Shown here one piece after another: positions 48,568 through 57,495 of a DNA stretch of 64,000 bases. Location of the stretch: assembly GCA_041627895.1 (NCBI GenBank), contig JBFKQC010000009.1:8968-72967 (forward strand), written 5' to 3'. Positions within the stretch are counted from its first letter, which is position 1. Each line of letters opens with the position of its first letter. This DNA comes from JBFKQC01 sp041627895 (GTDB taxonomy: Bacteria > Pseudomonadota > Alphaproteobacteria > Rhodobacterales > Rhodobacteraceae). Position numbers and translations under genes: made by a program. Below the pieces are notes generated by a model. It was not told where the DNA came from. It saw only the letters and a list, made by a program, of their open reading frames with translations, and made no database searches.

Positions 48568-50358
48568 ATGCCGGGCAAGATATTCCATTTCGTCATGATC
48601 AAGCCGTCGCATTACGACTCGGACGGTTACGTCATCCAGTTCCTGCGCTCGGCGATGCCTTCGAACACGCTCGCGACGATCTACGGGCTGGCCGAGGATT
48701 GCCGCGACCGCAAGGTGCTGGGCGACGACGTCGAGATCCGCTTTACCGAGATCGACGAGACCAACAAGCGGGTGCGCCCGGACAGGATCGCCCGGATGAT
48801 CCGCCGCGACGGCGGGCGCGCGCTGATCGGGCTGATCGGGGTGCAGTCGAACCAGTACCCCCGCGCGCTGGAGCTTGCGCGCCAGTTTCGCGCCGAGGGC
48901 CTGCCGGTCTGCATCGGCGGCTTTCACGTCTCGGGCGTCATCGCCATGCTGCCCGAGCTGACGCCGGAATTGCAGCAGGCGCTCGACATGGGCGTCTCGC
49001 TTTTCGCCGGCGAGGCCGAGGGCCGGCTGGAAACCGTGCTGCGGGATGCCTGGAACGGCGAGCTGAAGCCGCTTTACAACCACATGAACGACCTGCCGGG
49101 CCTGGAAAACGCGCCGATCCCGTTCCTGAACATCGACGCGGTCAAGCGCACCGGCGGCGCGCAGGCGAGTTTCGATGCGGGGCGCGGCTGTCCCTATCTC
49201 TGCTCGTTCTGCACCATCATCAACGTGCAGGGCCGCAAGTCGCGGCATCGCGCGCCCGAGGACGTGGTGGCGATCATCAAGGCCAATCTCGACCAGGGCA
49301 TCATCCGGTTCTTCGTCACCGACGACAATTTCGCCCGCAACCGGAACTGGGAGGAAATCCTCGACGCCATCATCGCCTTCCGCGCAACCGACGGCCGCCG
49401 CTTCAACCTGGTGTTTCAGGTCGACACCGCTTGCCACCGGCTGCCGGGCTTCATCGAGAAGGCGGCGAAGGCGGGCTGCAAGCGGGTGTTCATCGGGCTG
49501 GAGAACATCAACCCCGACAGCCTGAAGGCGGCCAAGAAGGGCCAGAACATGATCGTGGAATACCGCCAGATGCTGCAGGCCTGGCGGGCCGCGGGCGTGA
49601 TCACCACCGCCGGCTACATCCTGGGCTTTCCCGGCGACACGCCCGAGACCATCGTGCGCGACGTCGAGATCATCAAGCGCGAGTTGCCGATCGACATCCT
49701 GGAATTCTTCTTCCTGACGCCGCTGCCCGGATCGGCCGATCACAAGCACCTCTACCTCAAGGGCGTCCCGATGGACCCCGACCTGAACAAGTACGACCTG
49801 AACAACATCTGCACGGCGCATGACACCATGTCGCGCGACGACTGGGCGCGCGCCTACCGGATGGCGTGGGAGACCTACTTTTCCCCCGACCATTGCGAGA
49901 CGCTGCTGAAACGCGCGCGCGCCAGCGGGCTGCCGCTGGGCAAGATCGTCGGCACGATGACATGGTTCTACGGCTCGATCCTCTACGAGGGCGTGCATCC
50001 GCTGGAGTCCGGCCTTTTCCGGATGAAGTTCCGGCGCGACCGGCGGCCGGGCTTCGCGATCGAGAATCCGCTGATCTTCTACACGCGCTATGCGTGGGAA
50101 CTGGTCTGGAAGACCTGGTCGCTCTGGCGGCTCTTCAAGGGCTACCGCAGGATCCGCAGGCGGCTGGAGGCCGACGAGGCGACCCTGGACTACACCGACG
50201 CCTCGCTGACGCCGGTCACCGATGCAGAGTTGGCCGAGCTTGAGCTTTACACCGCGACGAGTGCCGCGCGCACCGCGACCGCAGAGGCGCAGCGGCGCAA
50301 GAAGGACCATTCCGAACGCCGGGTGTCGGACGCCGAGATCGAGAAGTTCCTGACCTGA
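48568..50358 (+). CDS. Radical SAM protein with N-terminal B12-binding-like domain, function unknown
   Basis: Protein of 596 residues. The radical SAM cluster motif CPYLCSFC (Cys208, Cys212, Cys215) binds the 4Fe-4S cluster, followed by the SAM-strand patterns RFFVTDDNFARN and VFIGLENINPDSLKAAKK. The N-terminal part (about 1-190) has a Rossmann-like order (ALIGLIGVQSNQYPRALELA, VCIGGFHVSG) typical of B12-binding domains in class B radical SAM enzymes, but the DxHxxG cobalamin motif is absent. The C-terminal 150 residues carry a hydrophobic patch (NPLIFYTRYAWELVWKTWSLW). It sits between ftsK and lolA with its own promoter region. The substrate is unknown. Confidence 0.88.
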   Translation: MPGKIFHFVMIKPSHYDSDGYVIQFLRSAMPSNTLATIYGLAEDCRDRKVLGDDVEIRFTEIDETNKRVRPDRIARMIRRDGGRALIGLIGVQSNQYPRALELARQFRAEGLPVCIGGFHVSGVIAMLPELTPELQQALDMGVSLFAGEAEGRLETVLRDAWNGELKPLYNHMNDLPGLENAPIPFLNIDAVKRTGGAQASFDAGRGCPYLCSFCTIINVQGRKSRHRAPEDVVAIIKANLDQGIIRFFVTDDNFARNRNWEEILDAIIAFRATDGRRFNLVFQVDTACHRLPGFIEKAAKAGCKRVFIGLENINPDSLKAAKKGQNMIVEYRQMLQAWRAAGVITTAGYILGFPGDTPETIVRDVEIIKRELPIDILEFFFLTPLPGSADHKHLYLKGVPMDPDLNKYDLNNICTAHDTMSRDDWARAYRMAWETYFSPDHCETLLKRARASGLPLGKIVGTMTWFYGSILYEGVHPLESGLFRMKFRRDRRPGFAIENPLIFYTRYAWELVWKTWSLWRLFKGYRRIRRRLEADEATLDYTDASLTPVTDAELAELELYTATSAARTATAEAQRRKKDHSERRVSDAEIEKFLT

Positions 50359-50441
50359 CCCGTGGCGCCCCGCCCGCGGCTTGGGCAATTCTTCGCGAGC
50401 CTGCGGCCGTCCCCCGTGCAATTCCCGCGCGGGGTGATTAA

Positions 50442-51056
50442 ATGCGCGCCATGAGACGAGCAGCCGCCTATCTTGCCCCGATCGCCCTGGTCCTGTCGCT
50501 GGCCCCCGCCCTGGCGGCCGAGAAGCTGTCGCTGGACCGGATTTCCGAATACCTGAACGGCCTGACCTCGGTGAAGGGCGCCTTTACCCAGATCAACGAC
50601 GACGGCTCGATCTCGACCGGCACGATCTATATCAAGCGGCCCGGCCGGGTGCGGTTCGAATACGACCCGCCGAACGAGGCGCTGGTGATGGCCGGCGGCG
50701 GGCAGGTTGCGATCTTCGACGCCAAGTCGAACCAGCCGCCCGAGCAATACCCGCTGAAGCGCACGCCGCTGAACCTGATCCTGGAACGCAACGTCGACCT
50801 CGGCCGCCGCAACATGGTGGTGGGGCACCAGTTCGACGGCACCGCGACAAGCGTCGTCGCGCAGGACCCCGAGAACCCGGATTACGGCACGATCAGGCTG
50901 GTCTTTTCCGGCCCGCCGGTCGAGCTGCGCCAATGGGTGATCACCGCGTCCGACGGCACAGAGACAACGGTGATCCTGGGCGAGACCGAGCCCGGCGCGC
51001 GGCTGGCCTCGGCGCTGTTCAGCATCCCGACCGAAATCCAGAAGCGCGGCAACTGA
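50442..51056 (+). CDS. lolA: Outer-membrane lipoprotein carrier LolA
   Basis: Periplasmic chaperone of 204 residues that carries lipoproteins from LolCDE to the outer membrane. It has a signal peptide (cleavage after ALA, about residue 25) and LolA patterns (LTSVKGAFTQINDDGSISTGTIYIKRPGRVRFEYDPP, here in two parts around GRVRFEYD). ATG 50442 is used; a second ATG three codons on is equally plausible. In relatives lolA follows ftsK directly; here the radical SAM gene lies between them. Confidence 0.93.
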   Translation: MRAMRRAAAYLAPIALVLSLAPALAAEKLSLDRISEYLNGLTSVKGAFTQINDDGSISTGTIYIKRPGRVRFEYDPPNEALVMAGGGQVAIFDAKSNQPPEQYPLKRTPLNLILERNVDLGRRNMVVGHQFDGTATSVVAQDPENPDYGTIRLVFSGPPVELRQWVITASDGTETTVILGETEPGARLASALFSIPTEIQKRGN

Positions 51057-51186
51057 TCGCCGCACCGGCCCGGCGCGAACAGCGGCGAGAGGCCGCCGCG
51101 CCCGAACGCACAGGTCCGAAGGGCCAAAGGCCGCCATGGTCCTGCCAAGGAACCCGATTCGACGGGTTGTGCGTCTGCCCGGACGA

Positions 51187-51777
51187 TCAGCGTACCCGGC
51201 AATACGCAAGCTGCTGGCGGTAGACGGCGGACCGTTCTTCGACCCGGTCGGCGACGCGTAGAAGCCAGGGCTTGCCGTTGTAGCTGCCGCGCAGGAACCC
51301 GGTCTGGCCCTCGTGATAGGCCAGATACTGGTTTCTCGCATCGTCCAGCGGCACGCCGGTGCGGTCGCGGGTCTTGTTCATGTACCAGCCCATGAAATCT
51401 GTGGCGTCCTGAATGTCGTCGCGCTTGGCACGGCGGCGGCCGGTGTCCTGCTGGTATTCGTTCCAGGTCGCGTCCAGCGCCTGCGAATAGCCATAGGCCG
51501 ACGATTGCCGCCCCATCGGGATCACGCCGAGAACGAACCTGAGCGGTGTGCGCGCATTGCCCACGAACTTCGATTCCTGGTGGATCGTCGCCATCTGCAC
51601 GTGGACCGGCACGCCCCAGCGCCGCTCGGTCCGCTTGAACGCCTTCAGATATTTCGGCCGCTGCTTCACGATGGCACAGGCGTCGTCGAGATTGCGCGGC
51701 GCGGACAGATTTCCGCTGCCGCAGCCGCAACTTGCGACCAGCACCAGTATCAGCAGGGCGCGGAGGAACCTGCTCAT
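51187..51777 (-). CDS. Lipoprotein lytic transglycosylase (SLT domain)
   Basis: Probable outer-membrane lipoprotein of 196 residues. The signal peptide (MSRFLRALLILVLVASC) ends at Cys17, with a further Cys19. The SLT domain has the catalytic glutamate in ATIHQESKFVG, then SSAYGYSQALDATWNEYQ and YLAYHEGQTGF. It cleaves peptidoglycan glycan strands. Pairs of such enzymes are usual, and the MltB-type enzyme at the window start is another. It is divergent from hspQ. Confidence 0.9.
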   Translation of the reverse strand: MSRFLRALLILVLVASCGCGSGNLSAPRNLDDACAIVKQRPKYLKAFKRTERRWGVPVHVQMATIHQESKFVGNARTPLRFVLGVIPMGRQSSAYGYSQALDATWNEYQQDTGRRRAKRDDIQDATDFMGWYMNKTRDRTGVPLDDARNQYLAYHEGQTGFLRGSYNGKPWLLRVADRVEERSAVYRQQLAYCRVR

Positions 51778-52101
51778 CTGCCTCTCGCTATGTTTGTTTT
51801 GCGGCAGTTTACCGGAAAGCCCCTGTGGACGAAACGGGTTTCGCGCCGCGCATGCCCGATTTTCCGGGCGTTGCGCGGTAATCGCCGGCACCTGCCCGGG
51901 TTGACGCAGCGACAAGACGTTCGGGGCGCGCGCGCGCGCCGCCCGGCCCGCGGTCGGACGGCAGGCGCCGGATAGCCGGGGCGGCGGGGCCCGCCGCAAC
52001 TGTCGGATCGAGGTTCACAGACTGTTTCCCCTGATTCGGGCGGCAATCCATGGACAAATCCCCGCCCGAGGGTCTAGGACTCATGGAAGGGGGGCGAACA
52101 G
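51778..52101. other. Divergent promoter region between the SLT lipoprotein gene and hspQ
   Basis: About 320 bases. TTGACG at 51901 is a possible -35 for hspQ transcripts. A run of alternating GC (about 51925-51937) is prone to Z-DNA. I found no CTTG-N17-CCAT heat-shock promoter despite the hspQ gene downstream. No coding frame is supported. Confidence 0.45.
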
Positions 52102-52428
52102 ATGTTGAAGACGCGCGCGAAATATCACCTGGGCCAGGTCGTTCGCCACAAGAAGCATCCGTTTCGCGGCGTGATCTTCGACGTCGACGCCATGTTCTCG
52201 AACACCGACGAGTGGTACAACTCGATCCCCGAGGACAGCAGGCCCTCGAAGGACCAGCCGTTCTACCACCTGCTGGCCGAGAACGACCAAAGCTATTACG
52301 TGGCCTACGTGTCGGAACAGAACCTGGTGGCGGATTATTCCGGCGAGCCGGTGGACCATCCCGACCTGCCCGATCTCTTCGGCGATTTCGAGGACGGGCA
52401 TTATCCGCTGCATGTGCAGCTGAACTGA
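52102..52428 (+). CDS. hspQ: Heat shock protein HspQ
   Basis: Small 108-residue hemimethylated-DNA-binding/Lon-specificity protein. The family pattern is clear: AKYHLGQVVRHKKHPFRGVIFDVDAMFSN, then PFYHLLAENDQSYYVAYVSEQNL. In E. coli and Yersinia HspQ is an adaptor and activator of Lon. A GAAGGGGGG ribosome-binding site precedes the ATG. It is convergent with the rhodanese gene. Confidence 0.94.
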   Translation: MLKTRAKYHLGQVVRHKKHPFRGVIFDVDAMFSNTDEWYNSIPEDSRPSKDQPFYHLLAENDQSYYVAYVSEQNLVADYSGEPVDHPDLPDLFGDFEDGHYPLHVQLN

Positions 52429-52462
52429 GCGGGCGGCGCGGGCGGAAACGCGCGCGGGCGGC

Positions 52463-52852
52463 TCAATCGTCCTTCTCGACCGGGTGGCCGGCGTCGCGCC
52501 AGGCGGTGAAGCCGCCCTCGATCTCTGCCACGTTCCGGGCGCCCATGTCCGCGAGCGTCTTGGCCGCCAGTGCCGAGCGCCAGGCGCTGGCGCAGAACAG
52601 CACCAGCGTCTTTTCCGTGGCGAGCGCGGGCTTGTGATAGGGCGAGGCCGGGTCGATCCAGAATTCCAGCATCCCGCGCGGCGCGTGGAAGGCGCCGGGG
52701 ATGCGGCCCTCGCGGTGCAACTCGCGCACGTCGCGGATGTCGACCAGCAATGCCTCGCCGGCCTCTGCCATGCGCCGCGCCTCGAGGGCGCTCAGCGAGG
52801 TGATCTGCGCCTTGGCCTCGGCGACCAGTTCTGTCACGGGGCGGATCGGCAT
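52463..52852 (-). CDS. Rhodanese-domain sulfurtransferase
   Basis: Single-domain protein of 129 residues: LLVDIRDVRELHREGRIPGAFHAPRG at the start of the fold and the active-site loop VLFCASAWRS with catalytic Cys. It may move sulfane sulfur; the physiological donor is unknown. It is transcribed in the same direction as the gamma-glutamyltransferase gene, which ends 14 bases upstream of its start, so the two are probably one operon. Confidence 0.92.
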   Translation of the reverse strand: MPIRPVTELVAEAKAQITSLSALEARRMAEAGEALLVDIRDVRELHREGRIPGAFHAPRGMLEFWIDPASPYHKPALATEKTLVLFCASAWRSALAAKTLADMGARNVAEIEGGFTAWRDAGHPVEKDD

Positions 52853-52866
52853 GTCGGGTCCTTTCG

Positions 52867-54447
52867 TCAGTAGCCCAGCGCGCAGCCGTCCTTGCGCGGG
52901 TCGCTGCCCGCCTCGAGGATGCCGAGCTGATGGTCGATGCGGATCGCCTGTGCGCCGCCGATCGGGATGTGCGGCACCACGACGTCGTGTCCCATCTCCG
53001 CCAGCCGTTGCCGCACGGCCTCGGAATAGCCTTTCTCGACGCGCACCCGGCCCGGTTCGGCGAAGCTGCGCGGCCCGTCGATCGCGGCCTGCGGGTCCAT
53101 GCCGAAATCCACCAGGTTGGTCAGGAACCGGGCGTGGCCGCAGGCCTGGTACTGCCCGCCCATCACGCCGAAGGGCATGGTCACGCGGCCGCCCTCGCGC
53201 AGCATCGCCGGGATGATCGAGTGCATCGGGCGCTTGCCGCCCTTCGCCTCGTTCGGGTGGCCCTCTGCCAGCGTGAACCCGGCGCCGCGGTTGTGGAACA
53301 GGATGCCGAACCTGTCCGAGGCCAGCCCGGACCCGAAATCGTGAAAGATCGAGTAGATCAGCGACACCGCCATCCGGTCCTTGTCGACCACGGTGATGTA
53401 GATCGTGTCGCGGTGCACCGCCTCGGTGATCGCCGCGGCGTCCGGCATCGCGCGCGCGGGGTCGATCAGCGCGGCGAGCGCCTTCGCGGTTTCCGGCGCC
53501 AGCATGTGGTCGAGCCGGGTCACGTGGTCGGCGTCGGCGACGAAGCGGTTGCGGGCGTCATAGGCGAGCTTGGTCGCCTCGGCCTCGAGATGCGCACGTT
53601 CGGCGCCGAACGGGTCCATCGCGGACAGGTCGAACTCGGCGAGGATGTTGGCCATCAGGATCGCCGCCGCGCCCTGGCCGTTCGGCGGGTGCTCGACCAG
53701 CTCGACGCCCTTGTAGATGCCGCTGACCGGCGTGGTGTACTCGGCGCGCTGGGCGGCGAAATCGTCGAGCGTGTGGACCCCGCCGAGCGCGCTGAGGCTT
53801 GTCACCATGTCCACCGCGACCTCGCCCTCGTAGAACGCGGCGCGGCCTTCGGCGGCGATGCGGCGCAGCACCTCGGCCTGGGGGGCGTGGCGGAACACCT
53901 GGCCCACGCGCGGCGCGGCGCCGCCGGCCAGGTAGAAGTCGCGCGCCACGCCCTGGAGCAGCCCCGCCGAGCATTCCCAGTCAAGCGCCACGCGCGGCGC
54001 CACCGGCACGCCCTCTTCGGCATAGCGGATCGCCGGGGCCAGCAGGCGGCCGAGGCCGAGCAGGCTGTAATCCGCGGCCAGCATGCAGAGCGCGTCGACC
54101 GCGCCGGGCACGGTCACGGCCTCGGGGCCGCGAACCGGCACCTCGGCATGGCCGGCCTCGCGCAGCGCGGCGGCGTCGAGCGCCGCGGGCGCCCGGCCCG
54201 AGCCGTTCAGCGCGACGATCTGTTCCTGTCCCGCCGGCTTGACCAGCGCGAAGCAGTCGCCGCCTAGGCCGGTCATCTGCGGCTCGGCGATGCCCAGCAG
54301 GACCGCGCCGGCAATCGCGGCGTCGACGGCGTTGCCGCCGGCTTCGAGCGTTTCGACCGCGACCTTTGCGGCCAGCGGGTGCGACGTGGCGCACATTCCG
54401 TTGGTGGCATAGACCGGGGACCGGCCCGGCAGGTGGAAATCGCGCAT
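52867..54447 (-). CDS. Gamma-glutamyltransferase family protein
   Basis: Protein of 526 residues. Family motifs are AVDAAIAGAVLLGIAEPQMTG (large subunit start) and, in the small-subunit region, HRDTIYITVVDKDRMAVS, where Thr348 is the candidate nucleophile and autocleavage site, then FGSGLASDRFGILFHNRG and GVMGGQYQACGHARFLT. No signal peptide is seen, as in the YwrD-type subgroup, so it is probably cytosolic and its substrate may not be glutathione. ATG 54447 follows AGGGGAAAG. It precedes the rhodanese gene. Confidence 0.92.
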   Translation of the reverse strand: MRDFHLPGRSPVYATNGMCATSHPLAAKVAVETLEAGGNAVDAAIAGAVLLGIAEPQMTGLGGDCFALVKPAGQEQIVALNGSGRAPAALDAAALREAGHAEVPVRGPEAVTVPGAVDALCMLAADYSLLGLGRLLAPAIRYAEEGVPVAPRVALDWECSAGLLQGVARDFYLAGGAAPRVGQVFRHAPQAEVLRRIAAEGRAAFYEGEVAVDMVTSLSALGGVHTLDDFAAQRAEYTTPVSGIYKGVELVEHPPNGQGAAAILMANILAEFDLSAMDPFGAERAHLEAEATKLAYDARNRFVADADHVTRLDHMLAPETAKALAALIDPARAMPDAAAITEAVHRDTIYITVVDKDRMAVSLIYSIFHDFGSGLASDRFGILFHNRGAGFTLAEGHPNEAKGGKRPMHSIIPAMLREGGRVTMPFGVMGGQYQACGHARFLTNLVDFGMDPQAAIDGPRSFAEPGRVRVEKGYSEAVRQRLAEMGHDVVVPHIPIGGAQAIRIDHQLGILEAGSDPRKDGCALGY

Positions 54448-54872
54448 CTTTCCCCTCGCGACGTTTCGCGGGACCCTAGAGCAAGGGTCATATCGCTCCA
54501 AGCGGATTGTCGGGGGATGCGGCCGTCAATCGGCCGCTGTGGTCCGGCGCCGCGCACTGGGTGGGGGCTATGTTTGCGCGGCGCCGGAGAAGCCATGCAG
54601 CTACGGAACCCGGATCGCGCGCATTTGCGGCCGCGATTGGGAAGGATTGCGGCAATTCCGTGAAACGCGCGGAAATTCCGGGCCGGCGGCACGCGGGTCG
54701 GCTGTGGGCGCACAGCCCGATCTGGCGGTGTGTGACGATGCCCGCATCTGCGGCGCGGTGTCGGCGAAGCTGACGATTGTCCAGGGACCCGGCCGCGCCG
54801 GGCGGGACCGCCTCTTTGCCGTCCCGGTTGGACGCGATGCGGCGCCAGCAGCGGCGCCGGGGCGCGCGGGCG
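54448..54872. other. Intergenic region between the anti-sigma factor gene and the gamma-glutamyltransferase gene
   Basis: About 425 GC-rich bases. Open frames exist but none has a ribosome-binding site or protein-like composition. A GC hairpin around 54782-54812 follows the anti-sigma gene on the minus strand. Nothing else is recognisable. Confidence 0.45.
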
Positions 54873-55337
54873 TCAGGTCTCTCCCGCGCCTTCGGGAATG
54901 CAAAAGCTCAGCCGGTTCCAGGTGCCTTCCCTGGCATAGGCCAGATCGCGGGTCAGGCTGCGGATCATGAACCAGCCGAACCCGCCCTCGGGCAAATCCT
55001 CGACCGCGCCGGTGATGTCCGCCAGCACGCCCTCGGGCAACGTGTTGTCCGGCATCGGGCGGCCGTCGTCGCGCACCTCGCAGCACAGCCCGCCCTCTGC
55101 CGGCCACGTCGCCAGCGTCACCACGCCGTCCGGGCGCCCGGCCTGGGCGTGCTCGACCACGTTGTTCAGCACCTCGGCCACGACCAGTTCCGCCGCGTCG
55201 CGCACGCCCGGCGCGACCTCGGCCGCGGTCCAGGCGGCGCGCGCCTCGGCCAGCGCGCCGCGCACGGCCATCGGCGTCGCGGCAAATCCGATCTGGACCG
55301 CGCCGTCGCCCGGAGGTGCGGTGCCGTCAGGACGCAT
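54873..55337 (-). CDS. Anti-sigma regulatory factor (RsbW-like HATPase)
   Basis: Serine-kinase-type anti-sigma factor of 154 residues. GHKL ATPase boxes are present: N-box AELVVAEVLNNVVEHA, G1 RDDGRPMPD and G2 GGFGWFMIRSLTRD. Such proteins hold a sigma factor or phosphorylate a STAS protein. ATG 55337 overlaps the end of the STAS gene by 11 bases, so the pair is translationally coupled; there is no ribosome-binding site of its own. No sigma factor or phosphatase gene is in the window. Confidence 0.88.
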   Translation of the reverse strand: MRPDGTAPPGDGAVQIGFAATPMAVRGALAEARAAWTAAEVAPGVRDAAELVVAEVLNNVVEHAQAGRPDGVVTLATWPAEGGLCCEVRDDGRPMPDNTLPEGVLADITGAVEDLPEGGFGWFMIRSLTRDLAYAREGTWNRLSFCIPEGAGET

Positions 55338-55671
55338 GGGCAAGACCGCCGGTGGCCGAGCCTGCATCCTTGTGGATCGTGAACACGGTATCCATCCGGG
55401 TCAGGCGGAACACCTTTTCCACGGTCGGCGTCAGGGCGGCCAGTTCCAGCTTGCGCTCGGCGCCGAGCTGTTTCATCGCCGCGACCACGGCGCCCAGGCC
55501 CGAACTGTCGAGGAACTCGACCATTCCGAGATCGAGGATCACCCGCGCCGGCCCGCCTTCGGTCATGTCGCGCAGGCTGTCCTTGAACTGGATCGCCACG
55601 GCCGCGTCGATCCGCGATTCCTCGACCGTGATCAGCGTGGCCTGGTCGAAATCCTGCCGCTTCAGTTGCAT
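55327..55671 (-). CDS. STAS-domain anti-anti-sigma factor (RsbV-like)
   Basis: Protein of 114 residues. The STAS fold shows TLITVEESRIDAAVAIQFKDSL, then RVILDLGMVEFLDSSGLGAVVAAMKQL, where the Ser of LDSSG is the usual phosphorylation site. ATG 55671 is chosen because GGAGG lies 8 bases upstream; two further in-frame ATG codons upstream are less suitable. It pairs with the RsbW-like gene that overlaps its 3' end. Confidence 0.9.
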   Translation of the reverse strand: MQLKRQDFDQATLITVEESRIDAAVAIQFKDSLRDMTEGGPARVILDLGMVEFLDSSGLGAVVAAMKQLGAERKLELAALTPTVEKVFRLTRMDTVFTIHKDAGSATGGLAHAS

Positions 55672-55770
55672 CCCGTCCTCCTGATGCATTCGTTCGGGGC
55701 GCAGGCTAGACGGCATTCGTTACCATTCGGTATGCACGGGCGTGGTCTCGAATCGCGAGGAGGCGGAGAC

Positions 55771-56949
55771 ATGGACGAAGTGGTGATCGCGGGGGCGGCG
55801 CGGACGCCGATGGGCGGCTTTCAGGGCGTGCTGGGCGAGGTGCCGGCGCCCGAGCTGGGCGGTACCGCGATCCGCGCGGCGCTGGACGCCGCCGGGGCCG
55901 CGCCGCAACGCGTCGACGAGGTGATCATGGGCTGCGTCCTGCCGGCGGGCCAGGGCCAGGCCCCGGCGCGGCAGGCCGGGTTTCACGCCGGCCTGGGCGA
56001 GGACGTGCCCGCGACGACGCTGAACAAGATGTGCGGCTCGGGGATGAAGGCGGCGATGGTCGGCTTCGACCAGATCGCGCTGGGCCAGGCCGGGGTCGTG
56101 GTGGCCGGCGGCATGGAAAGCATGACCCGCGCGCCCTACCTGTTGCCGCAGATGCGCACCGGCGCGCGGCTGGGCCATGGGCAGGCGATGGACCACATGT
56201 TCCTCGACGGGCTGGAGGACGCCTATGACAGGGGCCGCCTGATGGGCACCTTCGCCGAGGACTGCGCCGAGAAGTACCAGCTGACCCGCGAGGCGCAGGA
56301 CGAATATGCGCTGCGCTCGCTGGCGCGGGCACAGACGGCGCAGGCCGACGGCTCCTTCGCGGCCGAGATCGTGCCGGTGACCGTGCGTGCCCGCAAGGGC
56401 GAGACGGTGGTGGCCGAGGACGAGCAGCCGAAATCGGCGCGGCCCGAGAAAATCCCGCACCTGAAGCCCGCGTTCCGCAAGGACGGCACGGTGACGCCGG
56501 CGAACTCGTCCTCGATCAGCGACGGCGCGGCGGCGCTGGTGCTGGCCTCGGCGGGGGCGGCCGGGCGTGACGGGCTGGCCGTGCGGGCGCGAATCGTCGG
56601 CCACGCGAGCCCCGCCCAGGCGCCCGGCTGGTTCACCACGGCGCCGATCCCGGCGGCGCAGAAGCTGCTGGACCGGATCGGCTGGACCAGGGACGACGTC
56701 GACCTTTGGGAAGTGAACGAGGCCTTCGCGGTGGTGCCGATGGTGTTCATGCGCGAAATGGGGCTCGACCCGGACCAGGTGAACGTTAACGGCGGCGCCT
56801 GTGCGCTGGGCCACCCGATCGGCGCCTCGGGCGCGCGGATCATGGCGACGCTTCTCAACGCGCTCGAGGCCAGGAACCTCCGGCGCGGCGTCGCGGCGAT
56901 CTGCATCGGCGGCGGCGAGGGCACGGCGATCGCGATCGAGCGGGTGTGA
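55771..56949 (+). CDS. Acetyl-CoA acetyltransferase (thiolase)
   Basis: Thiolase of 392 residues that condenses two acetyl-CoA or cleaves beta-ketoacyl-CoA. Catalytic Cys88 in LNKMCGSGMKA, His in the segment VNEAFAV and the C-terminal GGACALGHPIGASGAR motif (second Cys) are present. GAGGAGG precedes ATG 55771. A PhaA-type role in polyhydroxyalkanoate or acetoacetate metabolism is possible but no phaB/phaC is adjacent. Confidence 0.94.
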   Translation: MDEVVIAGAARTPMGGFQGVLGEVPAPELGGTAIRAALDAAGAAPQRVDEVIMGCVLPAGQGQAPARQAGFHAGLGEDVPATTLNKMCGSGMKAAMVGFDQIALGQAGVVVAGGMESMTRAPYLLPQMRTGARLGHGQAMDHMFLDGLEDAYDRGRLMGTFAEDCAEKYQLTREAQDEYALRSLARAQTAQADGSFAAEIVPVTVRARKGETVVAEDEQPKSARPEKIPHLKPAFRKDGTVTPANSSSISDGAAALVLASAGAAGRDGLAVRARIVGHASPAQAPGWFTTAPIPAAQKLLDRIGWTRDDVDLWEVNEAFAVVPMVFMREMGLDPDQVNVNGGACALGHPIGASGARIMATLLNALEARNLRRGVAAICIGGGEGTAIAIERV

Positions 56950-57042
56950 GCGGTGTTCGGCCGGTGACGTTTTCGCGGGTGAATTGCCGTGGGAGAGCGG
57001 GCACCCGGCCGCCCCTTTGCCCCGCCAGCAAGGGAGACCGCC

Positions 57043-57495
57043 ATGCGTGCCGATTATGACACCCTCGCCAAGACCGTCGCCGCCCTCACCGAGGGCGAAG
57101 ATGATCCCGTCGCGCTGATGGCGACGGTGGCCTGCGAGGTGCATCATGCCGACGAGCGGTTCGACTGGACCGGATTCTACCGCGTGGTGGCGCCGGGGCT
57201 GATGAAGATCGGGCCGTATCAGGGCGGGCATGGCTGCCTGGTGATCCCGTTCGGGCGCGGCGTCTGCGGCGCGGCGGCGCGCAGCGGCGAGGTGCAGATC
57301 GTGGCCGATGTCGATGCCTTTCCGGGCCATATCGCGTGCTCGTCGTCGACCCGGTCCGGGATCGTGCTGCCGGTGCGGAACCGCGCGGGTGCGCTGATCG
57401 GGGTCTTCGACATCGACAGCGACCGGCCGGACGCCTTCGACGAAACCGACGCGGCGCGGCTGGCGGCGATCCTCGACGCGGTCTTTGCACGATGA
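57043..57495 (+). CDS. GAF-domain free methionine-(R)-sulfoxide reductase-like protein
   Basis: Protein of 150 residues of the fRMsr (YebR) family. The three cysteines are at 65 (GHGCLVI), 75 (GVCGAAAR) and 99 (HIACSSSTRS), with the same spacing (10 and 24) as Cys84/94/118 of E. coli fRMsr. The position equivalent to E. coli Glu125 reads Gly106 (STRSGIVLP), where most homologues have Glu. The DIDSDRPDAFDETD end is conserved. It is coupled to the LysE gene by ATGA. Confidence 0.87.
   Translation: MRADYDTLAKTVAALTEGEDDPVALMATVACEVHHADERFDWTGFYRVVAPGLMKIGPYQGGHGCLVIPFGRGVCGAAARSGEVQIVADVDAFPGHIACSSSTRSGIVLPVRNRAGALIGVFDIDSDRPDAFDETDAARLAAILDAVFAR

Noticed and set aside
51925..51937. Alternating GC run as a functional Z-DNA switch
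   Set aside because: Short, and expected by chance in DNA this rich in CG.
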